A DNA stretch of 64,000 nt, taken from the NCBI RefSeq assembly GCF_026183695.1, contig NZ_JAPFRD010000010.1, forward strand, positions 234,072 through 298,071, written 5' to 3'. The DNA comes from Alteromonas aquimaris (GTDB taxonomy: Bacteria > Pseudomonadota > Gammaproteobacteria > Enterobacterales > Alteromonadaceae). The translations under genes were made by a program, and so were the position numbers. Below the pieces are notes generated by a model. The model did no database searches and was not told the origin of the DNA. It saw only the letters and a program-made list of their open reading frames with translations. This document shows positions 37,671-47,337 of the stretch, one piece after another (the first letter of the stretch is position 1; the number at the start of each line of letters is the position of its first letter).

Positions 37671-38111
37671 ATGAAAATTTTTGAAGCGCTAAGACAAGAC
37701 CACGAAAAACAACGTCTATTACTAAAGATTTTGGCCGAAACGAGTGGTGACACTCCTGCTAGAAGAGAATATTATGCTGAATTAAAAGAGCAGTTGGAAA
37801 CCCATGCTACAGCAGAAGAGCGCTATTTTTATTCTCCACTGATGAAGTCTGATAACACAGTAGAACTTTCTCGTCATGGTGTAGCCGAGCATCATGAAAT
37901 CGATGAGCTTCTCGAAAAACTTGACAATACTGACATGAGCTCACCCGCTTGGTTACGTCACTTAAAAACGTTGCAAGAGAAAGTTGAACATCATCTTGCG
38001 GATGAAGAACGCGAATTTTTCCAAGTTGCAGGCAAAGTTTTAAACGAATCACAAAAAGAAAAATTAGCTAACAATTATCAGCAAGAGATGCGGGCTGAGC
38101 TTCACCATTAA
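37671..38111 (+). CDS. Hemerythrin (HHE) domain protein
   Basis: It encodes 146 aa from ATG 37671, preceded by GAGGAGAT; the frame extends to 37626 but lacks a ribosome site there. Four-helix HHE pattern: LRQDHEKQRLLL, THATAEERYFY, HGVAEHHEIDELL and KVEHHLADEEREFF, giving the His/Glu ligands of a di-iron site. Such proteins bind oxygen or nitric oxide, or repair or store iron. Its neighbours suggest a stress role; this is inference. Confidence 0.9.
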   Translation: MKIFEALRQDHEKQRLLLKILAETSGDTPARREYYAELKEQLETHATAEERYFYSPLMKSDNTVELSRHGVAEHHEIDELLEKLDNTDMSSPAWLRHLKTLQEKVEHHLADEEREFFQVAGKVLNESQKEKLANNYQQEMRAELHH

Positions 38112-38215
38112 TGCTTCTACCGTTATAGACGGACTTCCTTTTTCTTAGTGGGTACTGGTACCGGTGCCCGCGACATTCCTCTGAATCATCCCCTTCGGTA
38201 AATCTCACGGCGCTT

Positions 38216-38248
38216 CTAATACCAAACATCAGTGCGGAATGGTATTAG
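38216..38248. repeat. Inverted repeat CTAATACCA ... TGGTATTAG
   Basis: Perfect 9-bp arms at 38216-38224 and 38240-38248 with a 15-base loop, in the gap between the hemerythrin and DUF2254 genes. No T tract follows, so it is not a clear terminator. It may be a dispersed REP-like element; that needs genome-wide counting. Confidence 0.5.
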
Positions 38249-38351
38249 CCAGGATTACGCGAACGTTAATTGATAAGCAATTTCCTTTTTAACAGGTCTA
38301 TTTAGCTATATCTGTCGTTTAAAGCTTAAACATTCATATTTCAATAAATTA

Positions 38352-39719
38352 ATGCGCTTAAACAAATTCAAGACTCGCCTCCAGACAATGTGGGAAGGTG
38401 TCAGTACTAGCTATTGGTTTATACCTGTAATCATGATGATAGGTATGACTATACTCTGTTTAGCATGTCTATTCGTCGTCCAGCGTTCGCAATTGCCTGA
38501 ATTTATAATTGATTTTATTCCAACTGTTAAAGAAGTCGGTGCCAGGCAATTACTTTCGACACTGGCCACTGCCATTATCACTGCGACAAGTATCGCTTTT
38601 TCGATGACCATTGTGGTACTGACGATGGCGTCGGCTCAATTCGGCCCTCGCCTATTGCGTACCTTTATGTTAGACAAAGCCACGCAAAGCGTATTAGGCA
38701 TTTTAGTGTCGTCTTTCTTATTTTGCATAATTGCGCTTCATCACCTGGGAGAAATTCGCGATGATGCAGACGCTTTGTCCATTATTTCAACTGTGACACT
38801 TACCATCGGCATATTGAATTTGTTAGCGCTCATCTTTTTCATTCATCATCTCTCTAACGCCATTCAGGCGGAAGAGGTAATTCACAAAAGTTTTGAAGAT
38901 TTTAAGCTAAACCTTTCTTCTTTGCTTCCTAAACCTGAGAAAGAGAGTAACGAACAACCGGTCCCGGAGCGGATTCTTCCCAAAGCTGAGTTTCAAATAT
39001 CTTATTTTTCTGAGTCGGGCGGTTATGTTCAAACGGTTAACTACGATGAATTTCTTAAATCTGAAATCAATGGCGTATGCGGTTTTGAGATTTTAGTCAG
39101 GAGCGGTGATCACGTCATGCCTGGAGATGAAATCGTCGTCATCCATTCAAATTATGCGTTAACCGAAGATGACCTCACAAGTTTAAACGGTTTGATTCTG
39201 TTGGGGCATCGAAGAACACCTGTACAAGATCCTGAATTTGCGGTTAGACAGCTGGTGGAAATAGCACTGCGTGCACTATCACCTGGAATAAACGACCCAT
39301 TTACGGCAATCTCTTGTCTAGACAAGCTTACGACGGCATGTATTTTAATGAGTCGTCGTCCTTTTCCTTTTAACACTATTCTCAATACTAAAGGCCAAAT
39401 CTGGTTGAAACGCCGAACCTTCAACTTGTGTGGTGTTATCAATATGTCATTTAATCAAATACGTCAATCTGGGAAAGCCCACGTAGCGGTCGGCTTACAT
39501 ATTCTAGATTGTTTACATAAACTGTCATGCCATCTGGATAAGGAATATGAATCTACTATTCAGCAACAAGCTAATGCGACTTGTGAACTATTGTTAGATG
39601 CCAGACCATCGCTGGTAGACAAAGAAAAAATTAGCCAACGGATGGTAAACTTTGACGTTCACGAGACGGTGTTTGCACCGCGTAATCGCGCTAAGGAAAG
39701 GTCTGGAGGAGCCAATTAG
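38352..39719 (+). CDS. DUF2254 membrane protein
   Basis: It encodes 455 aa. Four membrane helices in the first 180 residues (WFIPVIMMIGMTILCLACLF; LLSTLATAIITATSIAFSMTIVVL; SVLGILVSSFLFCIIAL; ILNLLALIFFIHHLSNAI), followed by a cytoplasmic domain with ALSPGINDPFTAISCLDKL, a hallmark of DUF2254. Some relatives are suspected channels; the function is unknown. The 240-base upstream gap contains an inverted repeat. Confidence 0.85.
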   Translation: MRLNKFKTRLQTMWEGVSTSYWFIPVIMMIGMTILCLACLFVVQRSQLPEFIIDFIPTVKEVGARQLLSTLATAIITATSIAFSMTIVVLTMASAQFGPRLLRTFMLDKATQSVLGILVSSFLFCIIALHHLGEIRDDADALSIISTVTLTIGILNLLALIFFIHHLSNAIQAEEVIHKSFEDFKLNLSSLLPKPEKESNEQPVPERILPKAEFQISYFSESGGYVQTVNYDEFLKSEINGVCGFEILVRSGDHVMPGDEIVVIHSNYALTEDDLTSLNGLILLGHRRTPVQDPEFAVRQLVEIALRALSPGINDPFTAISCLDKLTTACILMSRRPFPFNTILNTKGQIWLKRRTFNLCGVINMSFNQIRQSGKAHVAVGLHILDCLHKLSCHLDKEYESTIQQQANATCELLLDARPSLVDKEKISQRMVNFDVHETVFAPRNRAKERSGGAN

Positions 39720-39747
39720 ATATTGGCCCCCTCGACACCTGCAATCA

Positions 39748-39906
39748 TCATCGTGTAACAATGATGTATATGGCGTGAATTATACCTGGAATATAACCCA
39801 ATAACGTCAGTATCACGTTGATCCAGAAATGTTTACCTAAGCCCACTTGTAAGAAAACTCCAAGCGGAGGCAATAATATCGAGAGAATAATGCGTATTAT
39901 ATCCAT
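39748..39906 (-). CDS. Pmp3/YqaE-type stress-response proteolipid
   Basis: A 52-aa protein with two hydrophobic helices: MDIIRIILSILLPPLGVFLQ, GLGKHFWINVILTLLGYIPG and IIHAIYIIV. The ILLPPLGVF and L-GYIPGIIHA motifs are the signature of the Pmp3/YqaE (UPF0057) family, which is small, membrane-embedded and induced by salt or cold stress in many organisms. A GAGGATTTCGAAATGG context gives a ribosome site before the ATG at 39906. It is convergent with the DUF2254 gene. Confidence 0.92.
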   Translation of the reverse strand: MDIIRIILSILLPPLGVFLQVGLGKHFWINVILTLLGYIPGIIHAIYIIVTR

Positions 39907-40954
39907 TTCGAAATCCTCAATTAGTATTAACTATGTGTTTTACAACATGGACGATCGTCCATCAGCACAATAATGCGAGCTTAATAGCGATCACTACACT
40001 TTATTCTGCAAGTTACTTGCCAAACTTCCATTGAAAATTATTGGTGGTAGGCTTTGCATTAGTTGAGCGCATATTTGTATGAAAAAAGAGAGCGGTTATT
40101 AGCCGTATATCTATGAGATAAAAGTGGCTCCTCCTCCCGCATAACAAACCGTCAGTCCTTATGCCGCCAAGGAGAGGCTAACAAGCATGCTCACCTTGCT
40201 GTAGCATGACATTTTGTTTATTGCTACCTATAGATGCGTTGGTTGTAAGAAATAGCCTTATCCTAATTTGAGCGATAATAAGGTTTTCAACTTAGGGGGC
40301 TCACGAGAAGATAGGCAATTCATTAGTCAGTAATTGCAATTTTGAATATAGAATCGTGCAAAACTTTCAAATTTCGTTTCGCTGCTTCACAGCTATTTAG
40401 CACACATTCGCTGCGCCCATTAAAAAAACCTAATGGTCCAGCGACCAGCAAAAATGAATTTATATCCCAATGTAGTGCAAATGAAACGATATGTGCAGCA
40501 AGAGAAATGATTAAACTACGTAGTCAGAAAAAAGCCCCGCGCATTACAAGAATCTGCACTATAGCTATCTTCCCCTAGCGGGCCTAAACGACTGGTTGAA
40601 GAAACTCAAGTCAATACTTGTAAGCCAGTGTGGAACTTCTTTCTTATGCTGCGTCCATTTACCTTAGCGAGCCTGCAATCAATTCATATAAAAAATCAGT
40701 ACAGATTGATATCAGTTTTAAGCTGGCTTACCAACACGTATTCAAAAAGGGAATGAGCACCGAGCACTCTTTCGATTCATCTATAAATTGAGGTAATTAA
40801 AATTAATCGTTTTGGGGGTTGTTTAATGCGTCTGAGCAAAATAAAAAAGTCGAATACGTTGTTATAGACGGCCCTTCAATCTATAAGCGGGAATTTCATC
40901 AAATTGGATCCACTGCTTATGCGACAGGATCGATAAACTGAAAGAGTAAATACG
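39907..40954. other. About 1 kb without a supported gene
   Basis: Between the Pmp3-type gene and the tRNA-Leu terminator I see only short ORFs without ribosome sites or family likeness (for example 40342-40578). It lies where the rimP-nusA-infB block would normally start in related genomes. It may be a rearrangement scar or carry small RNAs; nothing specific is recognised. Confidence 0.5.
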
Positions 40955-40984
40955 AAAAAAGCTGCACTCTGTGCAGCTTTTTTT
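40955..40984 (-). terminator. Rho-independent terminator after tRNA-Leu
   Basis: GCTGCAC (40961-40967) pairs with GTGCAGC (40971-40977), flanked by A6 on one side and T7 on the other; it can work on both strands. On the minus strand it lies directly after the tRNA and ends the secG-tRNA transcript. Confidence 0.92.
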
Positions 40985-40990
40985 AAAATA

Positions 40991-41076
40991 TGGTGCGGAA
41001 GGCGGGACTTGAACCCGCACGAGCTATGCTCACCACCCCCTCAAGATGGCGTGTCTACCAATTCCACCACTTCCGC
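40991..41076 (-). tRNA. tRNA-Leu (anticodon GAG)
   Basis: It is 86 nt including an encoded CCA. On the minus strand it reads GCGGAAGTGGTGGAATTGG onward, with acceptor stem GCGGAAG/CTTCCGC, D-loop TTGGTAGAC, anticodon stem-loop CCATC-TTGAGGG-GGTGG (anticodon GAG), a long variable arm and T-loop GGTTCAAGTCC. It closely resembles E. coli tRNA-Leu(GAG), which also follows secG. No tRNA-fMet follows here. Confidence 0.97.
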
Positions 41077-41082
41077 TAAAAT

Positions 41083-41520
41083 TTACTTGTCACCGTTTTT
41101 TTCGTTTTCAGTTTCAGAAACTGGCACGTCAGATTGCTGTTGATTTCCAACGGGAACATCTGAATCCTGTTGATCCCCTACAGGAACATCAGAATTATTT
41201 ACTGGAATAGTCGATTCTTCATTCGCAACCGAACCCTGTTGTACGGCAGGCACATCTAAATTATCCCACTCGTCTTCTGTAGACTCTCGGTTTGCAGTCA
41301 GGTTACCTAGTATCAAACTGATTAGAAAAAATAAGGTCGCAAGCACACCCGTGGTGCGCGTCATAAAATTACCCGATCCACTTGAACCAAAAACCGTATT
41401 TGAACCACCCGCACCAAACGATGCGCCCATACCAGCTCCTTTGCCTTGTTGGATCAGAACAAATCCAATCAACATAAGTGCAACAATCAGGTACGACACT
41501 AACAGCACTTCGTATAACAT
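41083..41520 (-). CDS. secG: Protein translocase subunit SecG, with an extended repetitive tail
   Basis: It encodes 145 aa from ATG 41520 (MLYEVLLVSYLIVALMLIGFVLIQQGKGAG follows the family); an upstream in-frame start at 41556 is unlikely. Two membrane helices and the glycine-rich GKGAGMGASFGAGGSNTVFG loop define SecG of the SecYEG channel. After residue 85 comes an acidic Asp/Gln/Val-rich tail with a 10-residue repeat (SDVPVGDQQD, SDVPVGNQQQ, SDVPVSETEN). It starts 10 bases after tpiA ends, and the tRNA-Leu follows by 6 bases. Confidence 0.95.
   Translation of the reverse strand: MLYEVLLVSYLIVALMLIGFVLIQQGKGAGMGASFGAGGSNTVFGSSGSGNFMTRTTGVLATLFFLISLILGNLTANRESTEDEWDNLDVPAVQQGSVANEESTIPVNNSDVPVGDQQDSDVPVGNQQQSDVPVSETENEKNGDK
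41119..41193 (-). repeat. 30-bp tandem repeat in the secG tail
   Basis: About 2.5 copies of a 30-bp unit encode SDVPVG-D/N-QQ-D/Q. The copies have diverged at synonymous sites, which suggests selection on the protein rather than very recent slippage. Confidence 0.75.
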
Positions 41521-41530
41521 AAATACCTCG

Positions 41531-42271
41531 TCAGTTTGCCGCTTGGCAAATTGCAATAAAATCTTCTAACTTAAGACTAGCACCACCAATCAGGCCGCCA
41601 TCCACATCGGGTTGAGAGAAAAGCTCTTTGGCGTTATCGGCTTTAACACTTCCGCCGTAAAGCAAACGCATCCCATCACCAAGCCCCGCCGCGTGTTCAT
41701 TTAACGTGCGACGTATAAATGCGTGCACTTCCTGAGCTTGTTGAGGTGTAGCCGTTTTACCCGTTCCAATCGCCCAGATTGGTTCGTATGCAATGACACA
41801 TTGCGCCAGCGCCTCAACACTGAGCAAATCTGTTAATGCGTTAATCTGCTCTGCAATATAGGTCTCAACAGTCTGCTGCTCGCGAACATCTAACGGTTCG
41901 CCTACACAAATAATGGGCACCAAACCATGTTCAACTGCTTGTTGCGCTTTTTTTGCAACAAGCTCACTACTCTCCTGCTGGGATTCTCTCCGCTCAGAAT
42001 GGCCAACAATTACGTGGCTTGAACCTACCTCTTTAAGCATAGCTACTGATAATTCACCAGTATGTGCACCATTTTCAAGGTGGCTTACATTCTGCGCACC
42101 AAGACTGAAATCATGGCCCGAAAATAACGGCAAATATACTGATGGAGGACAAATTACTACGGAGCACGTTAACTGTTGTGTTTTTAGCCCCTTGGAAAAC
42201 TGCTCGACCAAGTAACGGTCTCCATTCATCTTCCAGTTTCCAGCCACCATAGGTATGCGGTTGTTTTCCAT
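41531..42271 (-). CDS. tpiA: Triose-phosphate isomerase
   Basis: It encodes 246 aa. It interconverts dihydroxyacetone phosphate and glyceraldehyde 3-phosphate. TIM barrel with Lys14 in GNWKMNG, catalytic His91 in VGHSERR and Glu163 in AYEPIWAIGTG; the phosphate loop GLIGGASL is at the C-terminus. It lies between glmM and secG, as in many gammaproteobacteria. Confidence 0.98.
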   Translation of the reverse strand: MENNRIPMVAGNWKMNGDRYLVEQFSKGLKTQQLTCSVVICPPSVYLPLFSGHDFSLGAQNVSHLENGAHTGELSVAMLKEVGSSHVIVGHSERRESQQESSELVAKKAQQAVEHGLVPIICVGEPLDVREQQTVETYIAEQINALTDLLSVEALAQCVIAYEPIWAIGTGKTATPQQAQEVHAFIRRTLNEHAAGLGDGMRLLYGGSVKADNAKELFSQPDVDGGLIGGASLKLEDFIAICQAAN

Positions 42272-42367
42272 TTCTGTTCCAGCCTTAGCCCTATTTAAGC
42301 GGGCGTGATATTAACGATTTCGGGATTAATATACAAGTATAAAAACGCTTTTACATAAACATGCGCG

Positions 42368-43711
42368 TTAACTGGCTACTTTACGTACAGCATCTGCAAT
42401 GCACTGAGACCACTTGACGGATGCAGCTTCATCTTCTGCTTCAACCATCACTCGAATTAATGGTTCGGTTCCACTTTTACGTAACAAAACCCTACCTGTT
42501 TTACCGAGCGCTTTTTCGGCGTCTACCGTGGCAGATTTAACGTGTTCGTCATCCAGAGGATTTTTACCATCAGGCGCATAACGCACATTAACCAATTGTT
42601 GAGGATATTTTTCAAAGCCACTACTTAACGCATGCAGGTCCATAGTAGATCTGATCATGGCGATTAACACCTGTAAACCAGCAACTATCCCGTCACCAGT
42701 TGACGCAACATTTAAATTTAATATATGGCCGGAACTCTCCCCGCCAATACTCCAGCCTTTTTGCTGCAATAACTCCATGACGTAACGATCACCGACTTTA
42801 CTTCTAGCGAAAGGTACTCCCAACTTATTAAGCGCATTTTCAAGCCCCAGATTACTCATTAAGGTTCCTACCACGCCACCTTGCATCCTACCGTTCTTAA
42901 GTGCATCTCTGGCAATCATGAAAAGGATTTGATCACCGTCGATGATATTACCCAATTGGTCCACCATCATTATCCGATCACCATCGCCATCCAAGGCGAA
43001 CCCAACATCAGCTCCTGTTTCCAGCACTTTATCTACCAATCCCTGTAGTGATGTGGCACCGACATTTTCATTGATATTGAGACCATTAGGAGCCGTGCCA
43101 ATTTCAATAACCTCTGCACCTAGTTCATCTAACACATTGGGAGCGATATGGTACGTAGCGCCATGGGCACAATCGACTACTATTTTTAATCCGTGCAGGG
43201 ATAGCTCAGAAGGGAATGTCCCTTTACAAAACTCAATGTACCGTCCTGCTGCATCGCCAATCCGGGTAGCTTTTCCTAATTTATTAGAAGCTACACACGT
43301 CATGGGTTGATCCATCATTGATTCAATGGCCAGTTCGATATCATCATCTAACTTGAAGCCATCAGAGGAAAAGAATTTTATTCCATTATCATAATAGGGG
43401 TTATGCGAGGCACTAATAACTATTCCTGCTTCAGACCGAAACGTTTTAGTCAGATACGCTATTGCAGGGGTGGGCATCGGCCCGAGCAATCCTATATTGA
43501 TTCCTGCGGCCGACAATCCCGCTTCCAGTGCAGATTCCAACATATACCCCGAAATTCTGGTATCTTTTCCGATTAATACTTTGTTTGTTCCCCTGCCCGC
43601 TAGTACCTTACCCGCGGCCCAGCCTAATTTTGTTACAAATTCAGGGTTAATTGCACTCTCACCCACTTTTCCGCGGATACCATCAGTACCAAAATATTTA
43701 CGATGTCCCAT
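42368..43711 (-). CDS. glmM: Phosphoglucosamine mutase
   Basis: It encodes 447 aa. It converts glucosamine 6-phosphate to glucosamine 1-phosphate for UDP-GlcNAc, a precursor of peptidoglycan and lipid A. The phosphoserine loop is [16 protein letters not shown] (catalytic Ser102), the metal loop is [11 protein letters not shown], the sugar loop GGESSGH and the phosphate-binding [12 protein letters not shown]. It follows folP by 18 bases. Confidence 0.98.
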   Translation of the reverse strand: MGHRKYFGTDGIRGKVGESAINPEFVTKLGWAAGKVLAGRGTNKVLIGKDTRISGYMLESALEAGLSAAGINIGLLGPMPTPAIAYLTKTFRSEAGIVISASHNPYYDNGIKFFSSDGFKLDDDIELAIESMMDQPMTCVASNKLGKATRIGDAAGRYIEFCKGTFPSELSLHGLKIVVDCAHGATYHIAPNVLDELGAEVIEIGTAPNGLNINENVGATSLQGLVDKVLETGADVGFALDGDGDRIMMVDQLGNIIDGDQILFMIARDALKNGRMQGGVVGTLMSNLGLENALNKLGVPFARSKVGDRYVMELLQQKGWSIGGESSGHILNLNVASTGDGIVAGLQVLIAMIRSTMDLHALSSGFEKYPQQLVNVRYAPDGKNPLDDEHVKSATVDAEKALGKTGRVLLRKSGTEPLIRVMVEAEDEAASVKWSQCIADAVRKVAS

Positions 43712-43729
43712 CAGGATTCCTTAATCTCT

Positions 43730-44557
43730 TTATTTTTCTAAGGCATTTAAATAATTAACAATTTTTATGGCGTCACACGTTTGTTCAACATCGTGTACAC
43801 GCAATATCTTTGCGCCATTTAGTGCTGCGATTGTAGCGACTGCAACATTGCCTGCCAATCTCTCGTTTACTTCACGTTGAAGTAATTTACCTAGCATTGA
43901 TTTATTAGACATTCCTACCAAAAGAGGTAAACCCTCTACTGAAATATGGTTAAGTTCTTTTAATAACTGGTAGTTATGCTGTAGTGTTTTTCCAAAGCCG
44001 AAACCGGGATCCAATAAAATGTTTTCTTTTTTTATCCCCGCCTTTACACATTCTTCCACCCGTTGCTTAAAAAACTTCCGGATCTCCTTGACGATGTCAG
44101 CGTATTGAGGAGCGTCCTGCATCGTTTGGGGGTTTCCCTGCATATGCATGAGACAAACAGGAATACTAAGTTTTGCGGCCGTTTCTAATGCGTTGACATT
44201 TCTTAACGCATAAACATCGTTAATCAACGTTGCGCCTGCATCCACCGCTTCTCTCATCACAAGCGCCTTATTGGTATCTACTGAAATAACACAGTCCGTT
44301 TCCTTTTTAAGCGCTTCAATAATAGGAATAACCCGGTCCAGTTCTTCTGCTTCACTGACAGTATTAGCGCCGGGACGGGTCGACTCACCGCCCACATCAA
44401 TAAATGATGCCCCATTATCAATCATTCGACGCGCATGGCTAAGTGCACTGTTTAAGGAATTAAAACGACCACCGTCAGAAAATGAATCAGGTGTAACATT
44501 TAAAATCCCCATAACATGTGGAGTAGAGAGATCGATGTGTTTATCTTTGAACTTCAT
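43730..44557 (-). CDS. folP: Dihydropteroate synthase
   Basis: It encodes 275 aa. It joins p-aminobenzoate to the pterin diphosphate in folate synthesis and is the sulfonamide target. TIM barrel with MGILNVTPDSFSDGG, GGESTRPGA, DPGFGFGKT and the C-terminal LRVHDVEQT. It lies between ftsH and glmM as in E. coli; a hairpin separates it from ftsH, so read-through or its own promoter supplies expression. Confidence 0.97.
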   Translation of the reverse strand: MKFKDKHIDLSTPHVMGILNVTPDSFSDGGRFNSLNSALSHARRMIDNGASFIDVGGESTRPGANTVSEAEELDRVIPIIEALKKETDCVISVDTNKALVMREAVDAGATLINDVYALRNVNALETAAKLSIPVCLMHMQGNPQTMQDAPQYADIVKEIRKFFKQRVEECVKAGIKKENILLDPGFGFGKTLQHNYQLLKELNHISVEGLPLLVGMSNKSMLGKLLQREVNERLAGNVAVATIAALNGAKILRVHDVEQTCDAIKIVNYLNALEK

Positions 44558-44600
44558 AACGAGGAAAGGTTGAGGCTAGAAAAATTCACAACAAAACAAA

Positions 44601-44626
44601 AAACGCCAGAAAAGCTTCTGGCGTTT
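44601..44626 (-). terminator. Hairpin between ftsH and folP
   Basis: AAACGCCAGAA (44601-44611) pairs perfectly with TTCTGGCGTTT (44616-44626). On the minus strand it is followed by a T-rich run (TTTGTTTTGTTG). It lies about 10 bases after the ftsH stop and is probably a partial or full terminator. Confidence 0.8.
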
Positions 44627-44636
44627 CACTTATTTA

Positions 44637-46577
44637 TCAACTAGGAAGGTCACCAGGTTTACCAACCGAGGGCTTATCCACTCCATCATCGGTTATTTCA
44701 CCTTCACGCTGTGGCGTTCCGCCCGTGGGCTTATCTCCACCACTTGGCGTGCGATCATCCCAATCAGCCGGAGGCCTGACTTCACGTCGTGCCATCAGGT
44801 CATCTATCTGTTTAGCATCAATGGTTTCATACTTCATTAACGCATCTTTCATTGTATGAAGTATATCAACATTTTCTTCAAGAATGCGTTTCGCACGTTC
44901 ATAATTTGAATCTATGATAGCTTTAATTTCTGCGTCAATTGCTCTGGCTGTATCGTCAGACATATGAGATGCCTTCGACATAGATTTGCCTAGAAAGACT
45001 TCGCCTTCTTCTTCAGCATAAAGCATTGGTCCCATTTTAGTTGAGAGACCCCATTGCGTGACCATTTTACGGGCGATGTCAGTGGCGCGCTCGATATCGT
45101 TGGACGCTCCAGTCGTGACTTTCTCATCGCCGAAGATGATTTGTTCAGCGATACGTCCTCCGAACAGACTGGAAATCATGCTTTCAAGGTGCTGCTTGGA
45201 ATGACTGACTCGATCTTGTTCCGGTAAATACATAGTTACACCTAAGGCTCTGCCCCTAGGAATAATTGAAACCTTGTACACAGGATCGTGCTCAGGCACC
45301 AACCTGCCAACAATAGCATGACCTGCTTCATGATATGCAGTCATCGCTTTTTCTTCTTCAGACATAACCATAGATTTACGCTCAGCGCCCATCATGATTT
45401 TATCTTTAGCTTTATCGAATTCTTCCATGTTAACTAGACGTTTATTCGATCTAGCTGCAAATAAAGCAGCTTCGTTGACCAGGTTTGCTAAATCAGCCCC
45501 TGAAAAACCTGGGGTGCCACGCGCTATAACCGATGGCTCAACATTATCAGCGATCGGAACCTTACGCATATGTACTTTAAGAATTTGCTCTCTGCCCCGA
45601 ATATCAGGCAATCCAACTATAACCTGCCGATCGAAACGACCCGGTCTTAATAATGCTGGGTCAAGAACATCGGGACGGTTAGTAGCTGCGATCACAATGA
45701 TTCCTTCATGCCCCTCAAAGCCATCCATCTCAACTAACATTTGGTTTAAGGTTTGTTCTCGCTCGTCGTGACCGCCACCAAGGCCGGCCCCGCGTTGACG
45801 CCCTACAGCATCGATTTCATCGATAAATATAATGCACGGCGCCGCTTTCTTAGCTTGTTCAAACATGTCGCGTACACGTGATGCACCCACGCCTACAAAC
45901 ATTTCTACAAAATCTGAACCAGAAATCGTGAAGAACGGAACTTTGGCTTCACCTGCGATCGCTTTAGCGAGTAATGTTTTACCTGTTCCGGGCGGGCCCA
46001 CCATTAATACGCCTTTTGGAATTTTCCCACCGAGCTTTTGAAACTTACTTGGATCTTTAAGAAAATCTACCAATTCCGATACATCTTCCTTCGCTTCGTC
46101 ACAGCCTGCTACGTCGGCAAAGGTTGTTTTAATCTGATCTTCACCCAGTAATCGCGCTTTACTTTTACCAAATGACATCGCGCCTCGGCCACCACCGCCC
46201 TGCATTTGTCGCATGAAAAATATCCACACAGCAATAAGCAATAGCATTGGGAACCAGGAAATGAATATTGACGTTAAAATAGAGGGCTCTTCAGGGGGTT
46301 CGCCCAAAATACGCACATCTTGCTTCACCAGATCTGAAACCAGCTGATCATCAAAATAAGGAATATAGGTGACGAAGGACTCACCATTTCTTTTTGTTCC
46401 GCGAATTTCACGGGCGTCACTATTGATGCGCACCTCACGAATATTCCCCTGATTCGCTTCTTTAAGGAAGGTGGTGTAATCCGTTTGTGCGCGGGTGGAT
46501 TCATTTGGAGAAAAACTCTGAAACACCGACATCAACACTACAGCTATGACCAGCCATAAGATTAAATTTTTTGCCAT
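44637..46577 (-). CDS. ftsH: ATP-dependent zinc metalloprotease FtsH
   Basis: It encodes 646 aa from ATG 46577 ([20 protein letters not shown] is the conserved start); an in-frame TTG at 46586 adds three residues and has a somewhat better-placed AGAGG. Inner-membrane hexameric AAA protease that degrades LpxC, SecY and other substrates. Two membrane helices (5-20 and about 103-122), Walker A GPPGTGKT (194-201), Walker [12 protein letters not shown], the SRH region and the zinc site HEAGH (about 416). The usual upstream partner rlmE is missing. Confidence 0.97.
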   Translation of the reverse strand: MAKNLILWLVIAVVLMSVFQSFSPNESTRAQTDYTTFLKEANQGNIREVRINSDAREIRGTKRNGESFVTYIPYFDDQLVSDLVKQDVRILGEPPEEPSILTSIFISWFPMLLLIAVWIFFMRQMQGGGGRGAMSFGKSKARLLGEDQIKTTFADVAGCDEAKEDVSELVDFLKDPSKFQKLGGKIPKGVLMVGPPGTGKTLLAKAIAGEAKVPFFTISGSDFVEMFVGVGASRVRDMFEQAKKAAPCIIFIDEIDAVGRQRGAGLGGGHDEREQTLNQMLVEMDGFEGHEGIIVIAATNRPDVLDPALLRPGRFDRQVIVGLPDIRGREQILKVHMRKVPIADNVEPSVIARGTPGFSGADLANLVNEAALFAARSNKRLVNMEEFDKAKDKIMMGAERKSMVMSEEEKAMTAYHEAGHAIVGRLVPEHDPVYKVSIIPRGRALGVTMYLPEQDRVSHSKQHLESMISSLFGGRIAEQIIFGDEKVTTGASNDIERATDIARKMVTQWGLSTKMGPMLYAEEEGEVFLGKSMSKASHMSDDTARAIDAEIKAIIDSNYERAKRILEENVDILHTMKDALMKYETIDAKQIDDLMARREVRPPADWDDRTPSGGDKPTGGTPQREGEITDDGVDKPSVGKPGDLPS

Positions 46578-47337
46578 ATCGCTCAATGCTATTAACCTCT
46601 GTTAAAAACAACTCGGTGTGTAATATCTCACAGCAATATTCTTACCATAATTTCGTTACACCGCGTTGCATTTAGTAATGCGTTACCTACCAAAAGGGTA
46701 CTACACTTTATTTTCACACGCTACCAATTACCAAGCCAATCTCGTACTTCGTAAACGATGGGTAACGCAATCGACAAGTTAACTTTCCTGTTCCGAAGTT
46801 CCTGCTCATTCAGAGAGTCTTCGCCAGCTACTTTAAGATTGTGGCGCTTTTTTCAATTACAACCATTACGGATAAAATAATACTGACTACAACGGTTTAT
46901 CTTATTCTAGGCTGTCATAGTCATTCGCCTACCAAGCCACCGTCGCTAGACAACAAAGTGTGACTAGCCTTGTCTAGCCGGCTGAAGGCTTTTTCAGTCG
47001 ATATTTCAGAGGCTATAACTCGCAACATCAAAAGTAGCAGTATGCAGGGTGGCTTCACTATTATGCCTGTTTACTCCTAACCACAATACATCAAAGCGCA
47101 AGTTAAGGTATACGCATCAACTCGACATCCTGTTTACTCTGACATTAAAAGAAATGTACAAAGGAAACGGTGTGTAAAAAGTCCATAGCGCATAGCCCTT
47201 TTTACCGGGAAGTTACCTACCATCAGCATCTAATTTTTGTCTTTAGCCAATAAACTGGTTAGGATTGTGGAACAGAAGGCGCTAGAATACGTTATCTCGT
47301 GTCTCATCCGTTACTTTAATTGTAAGAATTTATAAAA
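46578..47337. other. 760-bp gene-free gap where rlmE is expected
   Basis: In most gammaproteobacteria rlmE lies between yhbY (divergent) and ftsH. Here no ORF of 60 codons or more is seen in either direction and no clear RlmE motif is found. The gap must hold the promoters of ftsH and yhbY. A minus-strand snippet near 46735-46765 faintly recalls the RlmE N-terminus but is too short to call. Confidence 0.6.

Noticed and set aside
38148..38172. Near-palindrome GGGTACTGGTACCGGTGCCC as an operator or terminator
   Set aside because: Imperfect, no T tract, and not linked to a gene start; likely chance.
40342..40578. 78-codon plus-strand ORF in the 1-kb gap by tRNA-Leu
   Set aside because: No ribosome site, no family likeness and low-complexity basic composition; probably a chance ORF.
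46735..46765. Remnant of rlmE upstream of ftsH
   Set aside because: A short minus-strand stretch faintly recalls the RlmE N-terminus, but it needs a frameshift and is too near ftsH for the rest of the gene.
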